A DNA stretch of 24,058 nucleotides, taken from contig JACSSB010000223.1 of NCBI GenBank assembly GCA_014879435.1, positions 1 to 24,058 of the forward strand, given 5' to 3'. The stretch is from Phycisphaerales bacterium. GTDB taxonomy: Bacteria; Pseudomonadota; Gammaproteobacteria; Competibacterales; Competibacteraceae. The notes beneath the pieces are model-generated. The model was not told the DNA's origin. It made no database searches and worked only from the letters and a program-made list of their open reading frames with translations. How positions within the stretch are numbered: position 1 is the stretch's first letter; each line of letters begins with the position of its first letter. Positions 14,429 through 23,700 of this stretch are shown piece after piece. Both the position numbers and the translations under genes were made by a program.

Positions 14429-16060
14429 ATGCAAGATCATCGGTGGCAGGAAGCTCTTCAACGGCGCACAGTACTGGAACCTATTGCTGCCCTGCCGGTA
14501 GTCCCAGTGCCCATGATTGATGCGGCAGCAGAGCGGCTTGGGCTATCGACACGTTGGATCTGGCGACTGATTCGACAATTTCGTTCGGATCCTCGTACCT
14601 CCTCACTCTTGAGCAGTCCGCGCGGTCAATCAAAGGGGAATCGGCGTCTTGATGATGCGCGTGAAGCGCTCATTAATGCAGTGATTGAAACTTACCATGC
14701 GACGAAACAAAAACCGCGAAAAACAGATAGCTATAACGAGTTAAAGCGGCTTTGCCACCAACACAATTTACCGTTTCCTCACTATCAAACGTTTGTCCGT
14801 CGGTTAAAGGATTATGATCCGTGCCGTTTACGTAAGACCAGAGAAGGGACTAAACGAGCCCATGATCAACAAGGAGCAATCCCCGCGCATTTTGAGGCTC
14901 AGCATCCACTTGAACTGATTCAGATCGACCATACCCGAGTAGATCTCATCGTGGTGGATCGCATTCGTCGCGAAGCTTTAGGACGCCCATGGCTCACCCT
15001 CGCGGTCGATATTTACTCGCGTGTGGTTGTCGGCTTTCACATCGCTTTTGAGGTGCCCTCGGCGACGACGGTCGCCTTGTGTCTGGCGCATGCCTGTCTG
15101 GACAAATATGTGTGGTTGGCCGAACGCGGACTGGATCTTTCCTGGCCCTTTGCTGGCGTACCCGATGCGATTCATCTGGATAATGCCCGCGAGTTCCACG
15201 CCAAGGCTCTGCAGTACGGCTGTGCCGAGCATGGCATCATCATCAACTACCGTCCTGTCGCCACGCCGCACTACGGGGGTCACATCGAACGCCTCATCGG
15301 CACCTTGATGGGCAAAGTGCATCTATTACCTGGCACTACCTTCTCCAATATTGTTGAAAAAGGTGATTATGCTTCTGAAGCACACGCGAGCCTGACGCTA
15401 CCCGAGTTTGAACGTTGGCTCGCTCTCGAAATCGCCAGTTATCATGATAGTGTTCATCGAACCTTAGAGACGACCCCACGTGCGATGTGGTGTCGTGGCG
15501 TTGAAAGGCAGGGTGATCCTCGGCACGTGTCTAATTCGAGTCGTTTTAGCTTGGATTTCATGCCATTTGCGTACAGGAAACTTCGCCGTGATGGCATTTA
15601 TCTCCATGGTTTACGCTACTGGAGTGATACTTTGGGCTTGTGGCTCGGCCGCCTCGCTGAAAAATGCTTAGTACGCTATGACCCCCGCGATTTGACCACC
15701 GTCTGGATACGGCTGCCAAATGGCGATGATATAGCGGCACATTATGCGGATTTACGCTGGTCGCAAATCACCTTATGGGAACTACGGGTGGCACAACGTG
15801 CCTTGCGCGCCCAAGGCATTGCGGCGGCCGATCCTGATGCGGTATTTCGTATCGTCGAAAAACAGCGCGCACTCATTAATGATGCACGTATTGCGACGCG
15901 TCGTGCCCGGCATTCTGCGACTAAACAAGACGAAGCACGGCGGGCCGCTACGACACATCCACCGGGTGGCAATCCCGTCAAGCAAAAACCTGCCAAGGGC
16001 CAAGACATCGATTACAGCCAAGTACCGATTCCGTTCAAGGTGGAGATCTGGGAATCATGA
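14429..16060 (+). CDS. tnsB: TnsB/TniA-family DDE transposase
   Basis: A 543-aa transposase of the TnsB/TniA/Mu family, which binds transposon ends and joins 3' ends to target DNA. A helix-turn-helix region (AAERLGLSTRWIWRLIRQFR) is near the N-terminus. The catalytic triad is D167 (LIQIDHTRVD), D251 (HLDNAREF) and E287 (GGHIERLIG), with 35 residues between the last two, as in the rve integrase fold. A Mu-type C-terminal beta domain follows (VRYDPRDLTTVWIRLPNG). It lacks a good ribosome binding site; I prefer the ATG at 14429 to an in-frame TTG at 14420. It overlaps tnsC by ATGA. The 19-bp repeats just upstream probably serve as its binding sites and may autoregulate it. Confidence 0.92.
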   Translation: MQDHRWQEALQRRTVLEPIAALPVVPVPMIDAAAERLGLSTRWIWRLIRQFRSDPRTSSLLSSPRGQSKGNRRLDDAREALINAVIETYHATKQKPRKTDSYNELKRLCHQHNLPFPHYQTFVRRLKDYDPCRLRKTREGTKRAHDQQGAIPAHFEAQHPLELIQIDHTRVDLIVVDRIRREALGRPWLTLAVDIYSRVVVGFHIAFEVPSATTVALCLAHACLDKYVWLAERGLDLSWPFAGVPDAIHLDNAREFHAKALQYGCAEHGIIINYRPVATPHYGGHIERLIGTLMGKVHLLPGTTFSNIVEKGDYASEAHASLTLPEFERWLALEIASYHDSVHRTLETTPRAMWCRGVERQGDPRHVSNSSRFSLDFMPFAYRKLRRDGIYLHGLRYWSDTLGLWLGRLAEKCLVRYDPRDLTTVWIRLPNGDDIAAHYADLRWSQITLWELRVAQRALRAQGIAAADPDAVFRIVEKQRALINDARIATRRARHSATKQDEARRAATTHPPGGNPVKQKPAKGQDIDYSQVPIPFKVEIWES

Positions 16061-16971
16061 CCACTACGCAACGTCAAGATCTGCCCCATCTCTCACCATT
16101 AGCCAATGACGCGGTACATTTGACGGATGCTGATCGCCTCCAGTTTATCCAGGCTGACCGCTGGATCGGTTTTACCCAAGCCGAGCGCGCCTTGGATTTA
16201 CTCCACGATCTGATGCACCACCACCCCTGTGCGCGTATGCCCTGCTTACTGATCTATGGTGATAGCGGCATGGGTAAGACCAAGATTATCGAGCGCTTCC
16301 GGCGTTGTTTTCTTGCTAAGTTTGATACCGAAACGGGTGTCGAGCACCACCCCATTATCGTGATGGAAATGCCACCAGGCCCCGAAGAACGACGCTTTTA
16401 CGCCCAGTTGCTCGATACCCTCAATGCGCCTTCCTATGGCCAGGAGCGCTTGGATGTTCTCGAACGTACTGCATTACGACTTTTAAAAATCATCAAGCCT
16501 CGACTCTTGGCCATTGATGAAGTCCACAATTTATTAAGCGGCACGGCACGTCAGCAACGGAGATCGCTGAATCTACTCAAGTTTATTGCAAATTCATTAC
16601 GTATCCCGATCGTCTGTTTAGGTACTCAAGATGCCTTACACACTATGCAAAGTGATGCTCAAATTAGTTCTCGCTTTGAACCACTGCACCTACCACGGTG
16701 GCAGGCGGATGCATCTTTTCGTCAATTGTTGGCTACGCTGGAAACCATCTTACCCTTGCGTAAACCCTCCAATCTGGTACGTAAAGCCTTTGTAAAACGT
16801 ATTCACACACAAACCGATGGGATCACCGGCAATGTTGTGCGCTTGCTGAGCCGTGCGGCCATCCATGCCATCCTTGCCGGTGAAGAAGCCATCAATGATG
16901 AGATGCTGACTGCCGCTCAGTATCCACCGCAATTGCAGCGCGATTCCGCAGAAGTGCTCGCGTCGTTATGA
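16057..16971 (+). CDS. tnsC: TnsC/TniB AAA+ transposition regulator
   Basis: A 304-aa ATPase linking target selection to the transposase. Walker A is GDSGMGKT (68-75). Walker B is LLAIDEVHN (150-158, D154/E155). A sensor-like strand IPIVCLGTQDALHTM follows, then QISSRFEPLHLPRW, typical of TniB. It is about half the size of Tn7 TnsC and closer to TniB of Tn5053-type elements. The start overlaps tnsB and the stop overlaps tnsA, both by ATGA, so all are expected to be made together. Confidence 0.93.
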   Translation: MTTTQRQDLPHLSPLANDAVHLTDADRLQFIQADRWIGFTQAERALDLLHDLMHHHPCARMPCLLIYGDSGMGKTKIIERFRRCFLAKFDTETGVEHHPIIVMEMPPGPEERRFYAQLLDTLNAPSYGQERLDVLERTALRLLKIIKPRLLAIDEVHNLLSGTARQQRRSLNLLKFIANSLRIPIVCLGTQDALHTMQSDAQISSRFEPLHLPRWQADASFRQLLATLETILPLRKPSNLVRKAFVKRIHTQTDGITGNVVRLLSRAAIHAILAGEEAINDEMLTAAQYPPQLQRDSAEVLASL

Positions 16972-17411
16972 GCACCCGCCACATCCCACTATCACGGTGT
17001 GGCCATATCACCGGGTGGCACCCCGTGGTCCCTGGACATGGCGCTGTTCCGTTTGAGAGTACTCTGGAGCGGGATACCGTCACTTGGCTAGTCCAGCGGC
17101 TGGGATTTCACAGGATCGTGGCACAACCCATCACGCTACATTATGGCCATCCAGACGGTTACCTTGCCCGATATACGCCTGATTATCGAGTCGTATACAC
17201 TCAACTACCCGACGAATTGCATGCGCTTGGGTTTGGCCATGACACCTATATTGAGGTCAAATATGCCGATGAAGCGGCCAAGCAGACAAGCCATCTTGCG
17301 CGACTAGGCGAAGTCGTGTGGCGGCAAACGGGCTATCCTTGGGTAGTCCTGACCGAGCGAGAAGTACGGGCAAGCGGGCGGCTACGTCTGTCATGGAGCC
17401 ATCGCACTTAG
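16968..17411 (+). CDS. tnsA: TnsA-like endonuclease, catalytic domain only
   Basis: A 147-aa protein resembling the N-terminal catalytic domain of Tn7 TnsA, the restriction-like nuclease that cuts the 5' ends of the transposon. It shows FESTLERD (E34), YTPDYRVVY (D72) and YIEVKYADE (E96, K98), the expected acid-acid-Lys arrangement. The roughly 120-residue C-terminal winged-helix domain of Tn7 TnsA, which contacts TnsC, is absent. The gene comes after tnsC rather than before tnsB as in Tn7. It overlaps tnsC by ATGA and tniQ by 19 bases. A generic type of TnsA-like nuclease is possible, but the context makes TnsA by far the best reading. Confidence 0.85.
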   Translation: MSTRHIPLSRCGHITGWHPVVPGHGAVPFESTLERDTVTWLVQRLGFHRIVAQPITLHYGHPDGYLARYTPDYRVVYTQLPDELHALGFGHDTYIEVKYADEAAKQTSHLARLGEVVWRQTGYPWVVLTEREVRASGRLRLSWSHRT

Positions 17412-18406
17412 GTATCCGTCCGCTACCGGTCGCACCGCGACCATTTCCCGATGAAACCCTGTGTTCTTGGACTGATCGGGTGGGAAAGTGGTATGCCATG
17501 AGTGGTTCTGACATGCTTCGCGCCCTGTGCCAAGGCGCTCGCCTTCCTCCGCCCTTGTATTCTTTAGAACACTACGAATTGAATGGGGAAACTCCGCGTT
17601 GGGCGACAGACCTGCTAGCAGATGCCACGCGCTTACCGCGCGCGCATATCTACGCGATGCGCCAAGATTCTTTTTCACGATGGACGCCATCGGATTCGAT
17701 GTGGAAAGTATCGACTCGGTATTGGCGGCGACGGTGCTGGCATTGCCTAGCGGACCAAGGCACCTTACATGATCGTCGTCCCTGGCGATCCGGTTGGGTC
17801 AGCAGTTGTCCTGAGCACCATATCGTCTTGAATAGTACCGATCACATTCCCTCACCGTATGCGGCGCAATTAGAGGCGGCATTGATCGCAGCAACGTATC
17901 ACCCACAAGGAAAGGTGCAGCTACCGTGGCCGTTGATCGGTGGCGCGTGGTCGCTCTTCTTACCAGAGGTGCTAGCCACCTTAGCCGTGTTAGCTGAGTA
18001 TTTATGTGGTGTGAGTGAGACGGTAGTTTCAACGGATCGGTTGACCCTGATCGAAACTTTTGAGGGACCGACCGATGCTGCTTGCTGTCTCCATTTAATC
18101 GATTTAGCACGCTTTTATGCTTTAGGTAGGGACGATGCTCATCGTTCTTTTCATCACTGCCAAGAAGGTTGGCATGTCCATCGTGGACTCAACGCCATCG
18201 ATCATCATGCATTAATGGCGAGTCTGGGTTGGCTCCTATCGGACTGGACTGGGAATCTCCGGTGCTTACTACAATCACCACGTGAATTTTCGACGCCGCC
18301 ATTAGCCGCTAGCGTCGCGATTTGCGAAGAAGCAAACATCAAAATGCTTCAGGAGCGTGCATCACACCTCATGGAACCCCTGCGGCAAACACTGGGTGTG
18401 CTTTGA
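17393..18406 (+). CDS. tniQ: TniQ-family target-selection protein
   Basis: A 337-aa TniQ/TnsD-family protein. The N-terminus reads IRPLPVAPRPFPDETLCSW, a family hallmark, then GSDMLRALCQG. A zinc site is formed by C115-W-H-C118 and C139-P-E-H142. The C-terminal part is helical and less conserved. TniQ proteins select the insertion site, either by binding a specific DNA sequence themselves or by binding a CRISPR effector in CAST elements. At 337 aa it is longer than many minimal CAST TniQ proteins and shorter than Tn7 TnsD, so length alone does not settle which mode applies. I chose the ATG at 17393, inside tnsA, because homology starts there. It is the last gene of the operon. Confidence 0.88.
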   Translation: MEPSHLGIRPLPVAPRPFPDETLCSWTDRVGKWYAMSGSDMLRALCQGARLPPPLYSLEHYELNGETPRWATDLLADATRLPRAHIYAMRQDSFSRWTPSDSMWKVSTRYWRRRCWHCLADQGTLHDRRPWRSGWVSSCPEHHIVLNSTDHIPSPYAAQLEAALIAATYHPQGKVQLPWPLIGGAWSLFLPEVLATLAVLAEYLCGVSETVVSTDRLTLIETFEGPTDAACCLHLIDLARFYALGRDDAHRSFHHCQEGWHVHRGLNAIDHHALMASLGWLLSDWTGNLRCLLQSPREFSTPPLAASVAICEEANIKMLQERASHLMEPLRQTLGVL

Positions 18407-18609
18407 CCGAAAATCAGGATATCGATACCTAGCTCAGCCATCACCAAAGTTAGTGGTGGTTGAGCATTAAAATAATATTTGCAAATTTTATTTGATTATG
18501 CTAACGACGCCTTCTAGAGTTATACAAGGCCGTCTTAGCGACGGCTTGATGGTAGAGATATCCTGCATATTTGCCGAATTTACTGTGGAATAGGATTAAG
18601 GAAAGATCT
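18407..18609. other. Intergenic region after tniQ
   Basis: This 203-base gap holds two hairpins (listed separately) and an AT-rich middle. A weak match to the 19-bp repeat occurs near 18460-18478 (GTTGAGCATTAAAATAATA, 10 of the first 13 positions), which is not convincing. I see no clear transposon terminus and no target-site duplication. The 3' end carries AAGGAAAG as the ribosome binding site of the next gene. Confidence 0.5.
18432..18465 (+). terminator. Hairpin after tniQ, possible terminator
   Basis: GCTCAGCCATCAC (18432-18444) pairs with GTGGTGGTTGAGC (18453-18465) across 13 positions, two of them G-U, around an 8-base loop. AT-rich sequence follows but there is no clean T-run. A second hairpin, GCCGTC (18529-18534) with GACGGC (18540-18545), lies downstream. 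Confidence 0.4.
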
Positions 18610-20721
18610 ATGTCACAAAATGCTGCACACCAAGTACGCATCGCACGGCCATACTCGCTTGCCACATTTAATAGCGAGCACTTGCGATGGATGCGCACAC
18701 TGGTGTTCAGCCTACTGACCCTTTGGATGACCCTTGCAGCACCGCACGTTTGGGCGGCTGCAGGCACCTACCGCCTCTTCATTGACAGCGATGCCAACGC
18801 CGCTACCGGTTGTACTGCGGATCTGGTGGATCGATTTGGTCCGGGTACGGCAACGGGTTTTGAGTACCAAGTGACCGTTGCTGTGGATGCGGCGGGAAAT
18901 GCGAGCGGTGCCACATTGGCATCATGCGCGGCAAACAGCTTCACCGGGGCCACTCCGGTGGGGCAGACCGCGCCCACAGTAGCCCTTGTCCCAGACGGTG
19001 CAAATCTGCTGGCACAACTGGAGCTACTGATTCCGATTTCCACGATGGGCATAACCTCCCGCTCCAGAGTGGTTGTGGCCACAGACGGCGACTTCATCAA
19101 TTATCTATCGCCCGACAGCACCTCCAACATTACGCTCGCCGGAGCACCCAGAGGCCCGGCACCTGCTTCTGCAACACCCATTCCAGCCACTTCGGCGCAT
19201 GCCCTAGCGCTACTGGCGCTGCTGCTAGCGGTGCTGGGCGTCCTCATGGTATGCACCCTCGCACGCAAGGAGGCTGCACCGCTGTTGCTGGCACTTTTAC
19301 TCATCGCGATCAGCGGTACTGCTCTTGCCGCTCTTGCCCTGATGATCGACGGCAACACCGACGACTGGGCGGGTATTTCGCCGCTCGCTACGGACATCAC
19401 GGGCGACCAGGTGTCGGGTACGGCCGATCTGCATCAGCTGACGGTCGTCCTGCAAGACGATCAAATGTTCCTGCGTATCGATGCGGTGGAAGCGGCTAAT
19501 CCCCAGCGCACTTTATCTGTGCTGGAAACCGAAAGCATACTGCCACGCTTTTTGACCCATCCCAGCCTCGTCGCATCGGTCGGGCAGGTGTGGCACTACG
19601 CCCCCCAGGCCACCGATCAACAGGGACAAAGCCTGAGCCTTACCCTCACGCAAAGCCCGGCGGGCATGCAAATTACCGGTGCTCTGTCCAATCCACAGTT
19701 GGTCTGGACGCCGACTGCTGCCGGTATCTATTGGGTGCGCTTACAAACGCAAGACAATGCAGGGCATACCCAGACTCAGGTCTTTCCACTGTATGTCAGC
19801 GATGATCGGCAACTTCCCGCCGATCCCATCACCCAAGCTACGGCGCTGTCCTCCACCGGATTTACCCCGTTTGCAGAGCACACGGCCTTCCTCTATCAAG
19901 CGGCCGACCCCATTCAAACGGGTGTACAAGACGGTGCCATTGATCCGGTCACAGCCACGGTTGTCCGTGGGCAAGTGCTGGACGATGCAGGTCAGCCTTT
20001 GCCAGGGGCTACTGTACGCATTGCGGGCCATCCCGAATACGGGCAAACCCGCACACGGGCGGACGGCTGGTATGATCTCGCGGCCAATGGCGGCGGCTGG
20101 ATCACCGTGCACATCGAGAAGCTTGGCTACATGAGCGCACAGCGGCGCTTCCAAGCCCCGTGGCGCGATTGGGCCATCGCCCCGGAAGTGGTGCTGCTGC
20201 CCTACGATTCGCAATACACCTCCATCACCGCAGGGGCTACGCAACCTCAGTTGTACTGGGGCAGCATCCTCAGTGACGGTCGGGGCGATCGTCGCACCAG
20301 TATCTATTTTCCGGCCAACACCCAGGCCACTGCCGTCCTGCCCGATGGCAGTACACAACCCCTAACGCAGATGAATGTGCGCGTCAGCGAGTACACCGTT
20401 GGCTCGCGCGGCCCGCAATCCATGCCCGCCGATCTCAACCTCGCGGTCGGATACACCTGGGCGGCCAACTTCACCGTGGACGAAGCTGCAAACCAGTGGT
20501 CAGCTATGTCGATAATTTCATCGACATGCCCGTCGGCACGGCCGTTCCTGTGGGTTGGTACGACTTTACCCAGACCACCTGGATCGGCGAAGACAACGGT
20601 CGCATTATCAAGGTGCTGGGCGTTGATGCGCAGGGTAAGGCCCTCGTACAAGTCACCACTGAAGCCCGTGCGGCCACGGCGGCAGAACGGCAGGCGCTGG
20701 GTTTTGAGGATGAGGAATTGA
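18610..20721 (+). CDS. Secreted cadherin-like/carboxypeptidase-regulatory N-terminal half of a giant RHS protein
   Basis: As read, this encodes 703 aa, but only about the first 628 (to about 20,493) appear native. After that the frame is shifted and the last 75 or so residues are probably meaningless. A signal peptide is visible (LVFSLLTLWMTLAAPHVWA, cleavage near 49-51). Two hydrophobic segments follow at about 198-217 and 223-244; the first, after PIPATSAHA, resembles an IPTL/PEP-CTERM-like membrane anchor. Residues about 320-400 look like a cadherin/Ig-like repeat (WHYAPQATDQQGQSLSLTL) and about 450-530 like a carboxypeptidase regulatory domain (VRGQVLDDAGQPLPGATVRI). AAGGAAAG precedes the ATG, preferred over one 39 bases upstream. 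The protein is expected outside the cell or in the envelope. Confidence 0.75.
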   Translation: MSQNAAHQVRIARPYSLATFNSEHLRWMRTLVFSLLTLWMTLAAPHVWAAAGTYRLFIDSDANAATGCTADLVDRFGPGTATGFEYQVTVAVDAAGNASGATLASCAANSFTGATPVGQTAPTVALVPDGANLLAQLELLIPISTMGITSRSRVVVATDGDFINYLSPDSTSNITLAGAPRGPAPASATPIPATSAHALALLALLLAVLGVLMVCTLARKEAAPLLLALLLIAISGTALAALALMIDGNTDDWAGISPLATDITGDQVSGTADLHQLTVVLQDDQMFLRIDAVEAANPQRTLSVLETESILPRFLTHPSLVASVGQVWHYAPQATDQQGQSLSLTLTQSPAGMQITGALSNPQLVWTPTAAGIYWVRLQTQDNAGHTQTQVFPLYVSDDRQLPADPITQATALSSTGFTPFAEHTAFLYQAADPIQTGVQDGAIDPVTATVVRGQVLDDAGQPLPGATVRIAGHPEYGQTRTRADGWYDLAANGGGWITVHIEKLGYMSAQRRFQAPWRDWAIAPEVVLLPYDSQYTSITAGATQPQLYWGSILSDGRGDRRTSIYFPANTQATAVLPDGSTQPLTQMNVRVSEYTVGSRGPQSMPADLNLAVGYTWAANFTVDEAANQWSAMSIISSTCPSARPFLWVGTTLPRPPGSAKTTVALSRCWALMRRVRPSYKSPLKPVRPRRQNGRRWVLRMRN

Positions 20722-23700
20722 CGTTGTTGGCCCGCACCCGTGCGGTGGGTACCACGCTCTGGCGTGTGCGCATGACGCATTTTACGCCCTGGGACTGCAA
20801 CTGGCCGTGGCTGCCCCCCACCGATGCGGAACCCCCACCCGATGACAATCCGCCCGCTGATGAGGAGCCTGAGGAACCACCCGTTGATGAGGAGCCGCCC
20901 CCGGAAGAAGATCCCCCCCAAGAGGAGCCGCCCCAAGAGCAGCGACCAGACTGCACAACGCTGCCCGGTTGTGAGGTTATGCCCACTGTCCGTGCGTTGG
21001 GCCAGGATGTAGATCTGCCAGGAACCCCCTTCAGTCTCTATTACCGCAGCGATCGGATCAGCCTAGGGTCCAGTAAGCAGACGGTTCGGGCCACGGGTGC
21101 AACCATGCCCTCTGCGCTTGTGCGTATTGATGTGCACCAGAAAGCTGCTGGGCGTACGCAGATGCATAGCATTTCGCGTGCAGGCTGGCGTGCCAACCAA
21201 CGTGTCTCCTTAGGCTGGGATGGGCGCGATGCCTACGGTCGCGCTGTGAACGGGGGTGCAATGTCCACGATGCGGGTCAGCTATGTCTATCCAGCGATCC
21301 GTTATCCAGTTAGAGCGGATCTTGTCCGCGCTTTTGAACGTATCTCGACACGCTTATCTGCGGTCGATGCTTACGTCACCGAGGATCGCGTCGCTAACCG
21401 CGTAGCACTTTCTAGAGACTACACCCAATATTTGGCACGTGTGAGTCTACCCAGTGCTGAAGTGGGCTTGGCCAGTGCAGGGAGTTGGGCTTTGACAGGG
21501 CTACGCCTGTATGACCCCAGTGCAGAACGCCTATACAACAGCGGTGGCAGCATTGTAGATGCCAAGTCCGCCCAGGTACCGACCGGGTTTACGGCACAAA
21601 CGCAGGTACCCGCAACGGATATGCCGTCTGCCTTGCAGTCGCAACAAACCGCGCTGGGCGCGGATGGTGCCTTGTATTTTGCCGACACCCAAGCGCATAA
21701 GATTACCCGAGTCTGGCTCTATGGCACCCGCAAAGGCCACGTAGAAACCGTGGCGGGCACAGGTGAATCCGGGTATTCGGGCGATGGGGGTCCTGCCACA
21801 GCGGCCCGCTTGAATGCACCGACCGCGCTAGCCTTAGCACCAGACGGTTCCATCGTCTTCATGGACAGCGGCAACCAAAGATTGCGTCGCATCACTCCAG
21901 CAGGTGTCATCGACACCATAGCGGGTACGGGTGCGCCCGCCAATACCCTAGTAGGTATCGACAGTGTGGCGGCGCTTCAAGTACCCATCAGCGCGACCGA
22001 TTTGGCCGTATCGGGAGATAAGACCATCTGGGTGCACTCCGCGCAGAATCAGTTCCTACAAATTAGCCCCGCCGGCTTCCTCTCACGCTTCACTGTACCC
22101 GGTACAAGTCCAGTGCAACTTGCCGCCTCTCCCGATGGCATCGTATGGCTGGCCACCAACAGGGGACTCTATCAATTCAACGCATCGGGTATTTTGCGTG
22201 CCATGCCGGACACGGATGGTGCGACAAATTTGCTACCGGATCGACAAGGCGGCCTGTTGTTCCAGAAGGCATCCGGCGAGTACAGCCATCTCAGCCGTGC
22301 AGGTGACATCACCGCACTGGGATCCAACTATCGCAATGCAATCGATTCTGGCAATGCTACGCCCCTCGCGGTCGATGCAGCCAATCATTTGATCAGTGTA
22401 AAATTTGCCCGCGCATCGGCGATGATCGGTATCGTGGGTGCTGGCTTGCCCGCTTTTGGAGACGCGGTTTACCGTATTCCACAGGCCGATGGCAACACCG
22501 TGGAAGAGTTTGACGATCGGGGTCGGCCTATCGCCCAGCGCAGCACCTTTGGCGGCCAGGTACTGACCAGCTACCAATACGACACCAATGACCAACTCGT
22601 CGGTGTCACCGACAGTCATGGCAATCAGACGACCTTTGATCGTGACAGCGCCGGCCAAATCACCGCTGTTACGGGCCCTTTTGGCCAGCACACCACGCTC
22701 AGTTATAGCGGAGGGCAATTGGTGCAGGTGCAACAGCCTGGCGGATTGACCCACAAAATGGAATATGCCTCGGCCACCTCCAACCTACTCACCCGTTACC
22801 AAGACGCACGCGGTAGCGTGGACCGCTTCAGCTATACCTCCCGTGGGCGCCTGGTGTCCAACAACAATCCTGCTGGAGGCGGTTGGAACCTTGCCGTCAG
22901 TGCGCAAGAAAGAAACTTCTGGGATAGCAGCAAACAACATATCGTGACGGCTTTGAGTGCGGAAGGGCGTGCACTCAAGCACCGCCTCACCACCACACGG
23001 TATAGTCATTCCCGGTTTACCGAATACCCCGACGGCACCCGATCCAGCAGCCATACCTCGGCGTACGGCTACCGTACAGTGATGCGTGCCAATGGATTGA
23101 TCCAAGAGACTGTTCCCAGCACGGATTCCCGCCTGGGACCTTTTGCAGGCCAAGGTAGCCAGACGGTGCGTTTTGCCAATGGCTTCACCAGTAAAGCCAG
23201 TGCCGGTGCCAGCACCCGCAACGCCACCGACGTAGATGCGTGGTACAACCCGTTAGACTGGACCCAGACCACGCTCCTTCACGGTCGAGACAGTTGGGTC
23301 ACACGCTATAGTAGTAATGGGGTGTTTCAGCAATCCAGCCCAACCGGTCGTACCTGGAACTGGGTACGCAACGCCCACCAGCAGATACAAAGTGCGACCT
23401 TATCCAGTGGTCTGCAACTGAGTCCCAACTACAACGCAGTGGGCCAACTCAGCAATATAAGTGGTACAGATGGGACTACGACCCGTAGCACGGGTTTTAG
23501 CTGGCATACCAGCGGCGGTGGGAGTGGCCGGTTGGCGAGCACCACCAACGCAATGGGTCAAACCGAGTCCTTTGCCTACGATGCTGCAGGCCGTCTAAGT
23601 ACACACACTCTGATCGATGGCCGCACTCTCCAATACACCTGGGATGCGGAGGGTAACCTCATTGACCTCACCACCCCAGCGGGCATCACCCATCGCTTCA

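Larger units (their letters stand above)
14073..18406 (+). mobile_element. Tn7/Tn5053-like transposon core (tnsB-tnsC-tnsA-tniQ)
   Basis: Four overlapping genes encode a DDE transposase, an AAA+ regulator, a TnsA-type endonuclease and a TniQ target selector. An AT-rich repeat cluster precedes tnsB. Both strand-cleaving activities are present, so cut-and-paste movement is expected. Only the end before tnsB is suggested by sequence, and its exact boundary is not fixed. No matching repeat cluster is seen after tniQ, so the other end may lie beyond this window, or cargo may begin after tniQ. The given limits cover only the recognisable core. Confidence 0.7.

Noticed and set aside
18460..18478. 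Copy of the 19-bp TnsB-like repeat after tniQ
   Set aside because: Only a partial, AT-dominated match that could occur by chance; no terminus or duplication is nearby.
20304..20986. Minus-strand frames rich in Gly/Ser opposite the Pro-rich linker
   Set aside because: They are the complement of the acidic Pro-rich linker of the RHS protein.
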